Source of the DNA: Crocinitomicaceae bacterium
GTDB taxonomy: Bacteria; Bacteroidota; Bacteroidia; Flavobacteriales_D; Crocinitomicaceae
DNA length: 64,000 bases
Direction of reading: 5' to 3'
Assembly: GCA_030830785.1 (NCBI GenBank)
Contig: JAURMI010000015.1
Location: forward strand, 1-64,000
The notes below the pieces were generated by a model. It ran no database searches and was not told where the DNA came from. It worked only from the letters and a program-made list of their open reading frames with translations. Positions 61,915-64,000 of the stretch are shown here, in pieces. Within the stretch, counting starts at the first letter, position 1, and every line of letters begins with the position of its first letter. Both the position numbers and the translations under genes were made by a program.

Positions 61915-62913
61915 GTGCTAAAACCAACTTTCGTGAATATAGTTAAAACACTTCTAGTTGCTAATTTGAGTCTCATCTCTCTGATAATGAGCAATATAAC
62001 ATGGTCTCAAGACCCTACTTTTACGCAATTCTATTCCAATCCATCCTATCTAAATCCTGCATTAGCTGGGTCTTCTGGGTGTCCTAGAGTTTCGCTTAAT
62101 TATCGCAACGAATGGCCACAATTAACTGGCAATTATGTCACTTATGCTGCGGCCTATGATACTTATGCGAAAAATATTTCTGGTGGTTTTGGATTATTGG
62201 CCATGCACGACATGCAGGGTCAAGGGACAATTCAGACGACCATGATTGGTGGAATTTATTCATACAATTTGAAAGTTAATCGGAAATTTTCAATGATGTT
62301 TGGTGGGCGCGCTGCCTATTTTCAAAAATTCTTAGATTGGGACAAATTAACCTTCGGAGATATGATTGATCCGCGTAGAGGATTTATTTACCAAACTGGA
62401 GATGTACCTCGAGGCAATGGCCGTCGGGGATTTTTTGATGTGAGTTTTGGAGCAGTTGGTTTCACCAAGAATTTTTACGTCGGTGTTGCAGCCCATCACC
62501 TTAATCGTCCTGATGAATCCATGATTTTAGGAAATTCGCCACTACCAGTGCGTTTCACTGGCCACATTGGGTCAAATATTAAGATAGGTCAGAGAGGTCG
62601 TTATTCGAGCTCCACTTTTCTATCGCCAAATATTATCTATCAGTACCAAAATGGTTTTCAAGAACTCAATATTGGCACTTATCTGAAATATGAAAACTTT
62701 ACAATTGGTGCTTGGTACCGCAACCGCGATGCCTTTATTTTAACTGTTGGTATCAATACTGATAAATTTAAAATTGGTTACAGCTATGATTTAACTGTAT
62801 CTAAACTTGGAAATGGTGTTTCAGGAGGATCGCATGAGGTCTCAATGGGCATCAATTTGAAATGTAAGAAAAAACCAAAAAACTTTAGAAAGACATCGTG
62901 TCCGTCTTTTTAA
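61915..62913 (+). CDS. PorP/SprF family type IX secretion membrane protein
   Basis: A 332-residue outer-membrane protein of the PorP/SprF family, which holds cargo such as SprB at the surface. The conserved opening DPTFTQFYSNPSYLNPALAGSS follows the signal peptide, and later come VSLNYRNEWPQL, FGLLAMHDMQGQG, FGGRAAYFQKFLDWD and FDVSFGAVGFTKNFYVGVAAHHL; the end is barrel strands GGSHEVSMGINL. Candidate non-ATG starts are TTG 61909, GTG 61915 and GTG 61933; I list 61915. It lies between the divergent porU and gldJ, where it is likely to act with GldJ in the secretion/gliding complex. Confidence 0.88.
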   Translation: MLKPTFVNIVKTLLVANLSLISLIMSNITWSQDPTFTQFYSNPSYLNPALAGSSGCPRVSLNYRNEWPQLTGNYVTYAAAYDTYAKNISGGFGLLAMHDMQGQGTIQTTMIGGIYSYNLKVNRKFSMMFGGRAAYFQKFLDWDKLTFGDMIDPRRGFIYQTGDVPRGNGRRGFFDVSFGAVGFTKNFYVGVAAHHLNRPDESMILGNSPLPVRFTGHIGSNIKIGQRGRYSSSTFLSPNIIYQYQNGFQELNIGTYLKYENFTIGAWYRNRDAFILTVGINTDKFKIGYSYDLTVSKLGNGVSGGSHEVSMGINLKCKKKPKNFRKTSCPSF

Positions 62914-62961
62914 TTGTAACTTTTAGATTAAATTGAACTTTACGTTATAAACGCAACACAT

Positions 62962-64000
62962 ATGAAACGAATGATTCGAAATATCTTTGGAATAGCACTT
63001 ACAGGAATGTTAGTGCTTTCATCGTGTTCAAAAGAACGTTCCACAGCTACTGGTTGGGAATTCAATAATTACAAAAATGGAGGTTTCGAAAAATTCGATG
63101 CCCGTGAGCAGGAAACCGGACCTGGTTTGGTAATGATTGAAGGTGGTACCTTTACCATGGGTCGCACTGAGCAAGATGTAATGTCTGATTGGAATGCACG
63201 TGCATCGCGTGTGACTGTGGCTTCTTTCTATATGGACCGAACAGAAGTTACCAATTTTCATTGGTTAGAATATATGTATTGGATGCGACGCGTGTACTAC
63301 AAAACGTATCCGCATGTATACAAAAAATGTTTGCCAGATACCCTGGCATGGAGAACCGCACTCGGATACCGCGAAAAATATGTTAATTATTATTTACGTC
63401 ACCCATCATACAGAGACTACCCTGTTGTAGGTGTTTCATGGTTACAAGCCAGTGATTTTTGTAAATGGCGCACAGATCGTGTAAATGAAGCAATTTTGGT
63501 TCGTGAAGGTATTCTAAAATGGCACTTCGCAGAAGAACTAAATGACAAAGGTAAAACTGTTGCTAGCAATGATGTTGGCATAGGTTTGAGCAAAGATTAT
63601 GATAAATTCAATTCTGTACCTCAAAATATGTTCTCAACTGAAAATTATTTAAACGGTAACTATACAGTTGAAACGGATGACAATGGCTATACAATGTCTC
63701 AAAAAGGAAAGCCTAAAACAGTTAAAAATCAACAGGATGTTGAAAAATCGGGAGTGAGAATCGGTAGTAAAATGCCGCGCGATCCATACCAACTTCAAAA
63801 CTATGACCCTGTTTACGCAGACATGGACAATGGCCGTTTAGGCGCGCGTCCAGTTAGAATGGAAGATGGAATCTTACTACCTTCTTACAGATTGCCCACA
63901 GAGGCAGAATGGGAATTTGCTGCCCTTGGTCTAATCGGAAATTTAGATGAAAACTCTGAAAACATCAGCGATCGAAGAATCTATCCATGGGATGGCCATT
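62962..64000 (+). CDS. gldJ: Gliding motility lipoprotein GldJ (partial, cut at window end)
   Basis: The first 346 codons are present. The signal ends LVLSSC with the lipidated cysteine at about residue 22. The mature region carries a sulfatase-modifying-factor (FGE-sulfatase) domain: GPGLVMIEGGTFTMGRTEQD, TVASFYMDRTEVTNFHW, YPVVGVSWLQASDFCKWR, and LPTEAEWEFAALGL. This is the known domain of GldJ, an essential outer-membrane gliding and type IX factor that makes helical tracks with GldK. The context of porU, porV and porP/sprF supports GldJ rather than GldK. ATG at 62962 follows 48 nt after the previous stop. The 3' part is outside the window. Confidence 0.93.
   Translation, partial: MKRMIRNIFGIALTGMLVLSSCSKERSTATGWEFNNYKNGGFEKFDAREQETGPGLVMIEGGTFTMGRTEQDVMSDWNARASRVTVASFYMDRTEVTNFHWLEYMYWMRRVYYKTYPHVYKKCLPDTLAWRTALGYREKYVNYYLRHPSYRDYPVVGVSWLQASDFCKWRTDRVNEAILVREGILKWHFAEELNDKGKTVASNDVGIGLSKDYDKFNSVPQNMFSTENYLNGNYTVETDDNGYTMSQKGKPKTVKNQQDVEKSGVRIGSKMPRDPYQLQNYDPVYADMDNGRLGARPVRMEDGILLPSYRLPTEAEWEFAALGLIGNLDENSENISDRRIYPWDGH

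Noticed and set aside
1..64000. Mobile elements, prophage, toxin-antitoxin or defence genes
   Set aside because: No transposase, integrase, phage, toxin or nuclease cluster found; all genes fit core Bacteroidota functions or isolated unknown families.

Overview
This 64 kb window is a gene-dense, AT-rich (roughly 35-40% G+C by eye) stretch of a Bacteroidota chromosome, most likely a member of the Flavobacteriales. The evidence is the type IX secretion and gliding genes (porU, porV, a porP/sprF-like gene, gldJ), secreted proteins with type IX C-terminal sorting domains, Bacteroidota-only families (GLPGLI, DUF5686, DUF6427, a DAHP synthase-chorismate mutase fusion) and the characteristic promoter -7 element TAnnTTTG upstream of many genes. 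No phage, insertion sequence, CRISPR array or defence island was seen; this is ordinary core genome. No gap between genes exceeds 200 bases; the two largest (6576-6733 and 24160-24339) are divergent promoter regions.

Layout. 1-5.5 kb: tRNA-Phe, then coaX, an outer-membrane protein, lptC, a small membrane protein and a DUF5686 protein. 5.5-6.6 kb (minus): lspA and a DksA/TraR-like regulator. 6.7-16.5 kb: DUF6427, purQ-purD-CNNM/CorC-HAD phosphatase, ruvB-queG, kmo plus an unknown exported protein, facing a second unknown exported protein. 16.5-20.3 kb (minus): metF, a class III aminotransferase and a PafA-type alkaline phosphatase. 20.4-24.2 kb: an SprB-repeat type IX cargo protein facing a von Willebrand type D domain protein, then a response regulator. 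24.3-30.2 kb (plus): a second response regulator with tsaB, a coiled-coil gene-zapA-rny, and the aromatic pair DAHP synthase/chorismate mutase and aroA. 30.2-31.8 kb (minus): yqgF-def-lipoprotein. 31.8-39.9 kb (plus): a lipoprotein, a TonB-receptor-like barrel with a GLPGLI protein, rfbA-polyprenyl synthase, and a large type IX cargo protein. 40-43.9 kb: alpha/beta hydrolase and HMA lipoprotein (minus), two tandem paralogous lipoproteins (plus), then nbaC and acyl-CoA dehydrogenase (minus). 43.9-51.6 kb (plus): anmK, gdh-nhaD-folC, pyrR-pyrB, STAS-rnz. 51.6-53.8 kb (minus): tgt and an LptF/LptG permease. 53.8-56.2 kb (plus): glycosyltransferase, ECF sigma factor, rsmG. 56.2-61.8 kb (minus): porU-porV-ispF. 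61.9-64 kb (plus): porP/sprF-like and gldJ, cut by the window end.

How the genes connect. PorU and PorV are the processing and shuttle components of the type IX attachment complex that would mature the two C-terminal-domain cargo proteins in this window. kmo and nbaC are two steps of the kynurenine route from tryptophan to quinolinate (NAD precursor). queG and tgt belong to queuosine tRNA modification, purQ/purD and pyrR/pyrB to nucleotide synthesis, lptC and the LptF/G permease to lipopolysaccharide export.

The most interesting signals are regulatory. Many start codons lie only 3-7 nt downstream of a TAnnTTTG box, which predicts leaderless mRNAs, including a 25-bp divergent intergenic region built this way in both directions. 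A strong intrinsic-terminator hairpin sits between a promoter-like box and the start codon of the response regulator at 24340, which looks like an attenuator or a small-RNA gene. Start codons were chosen by signal peptide, family alignment from memory and promoter position; no database searches were run.
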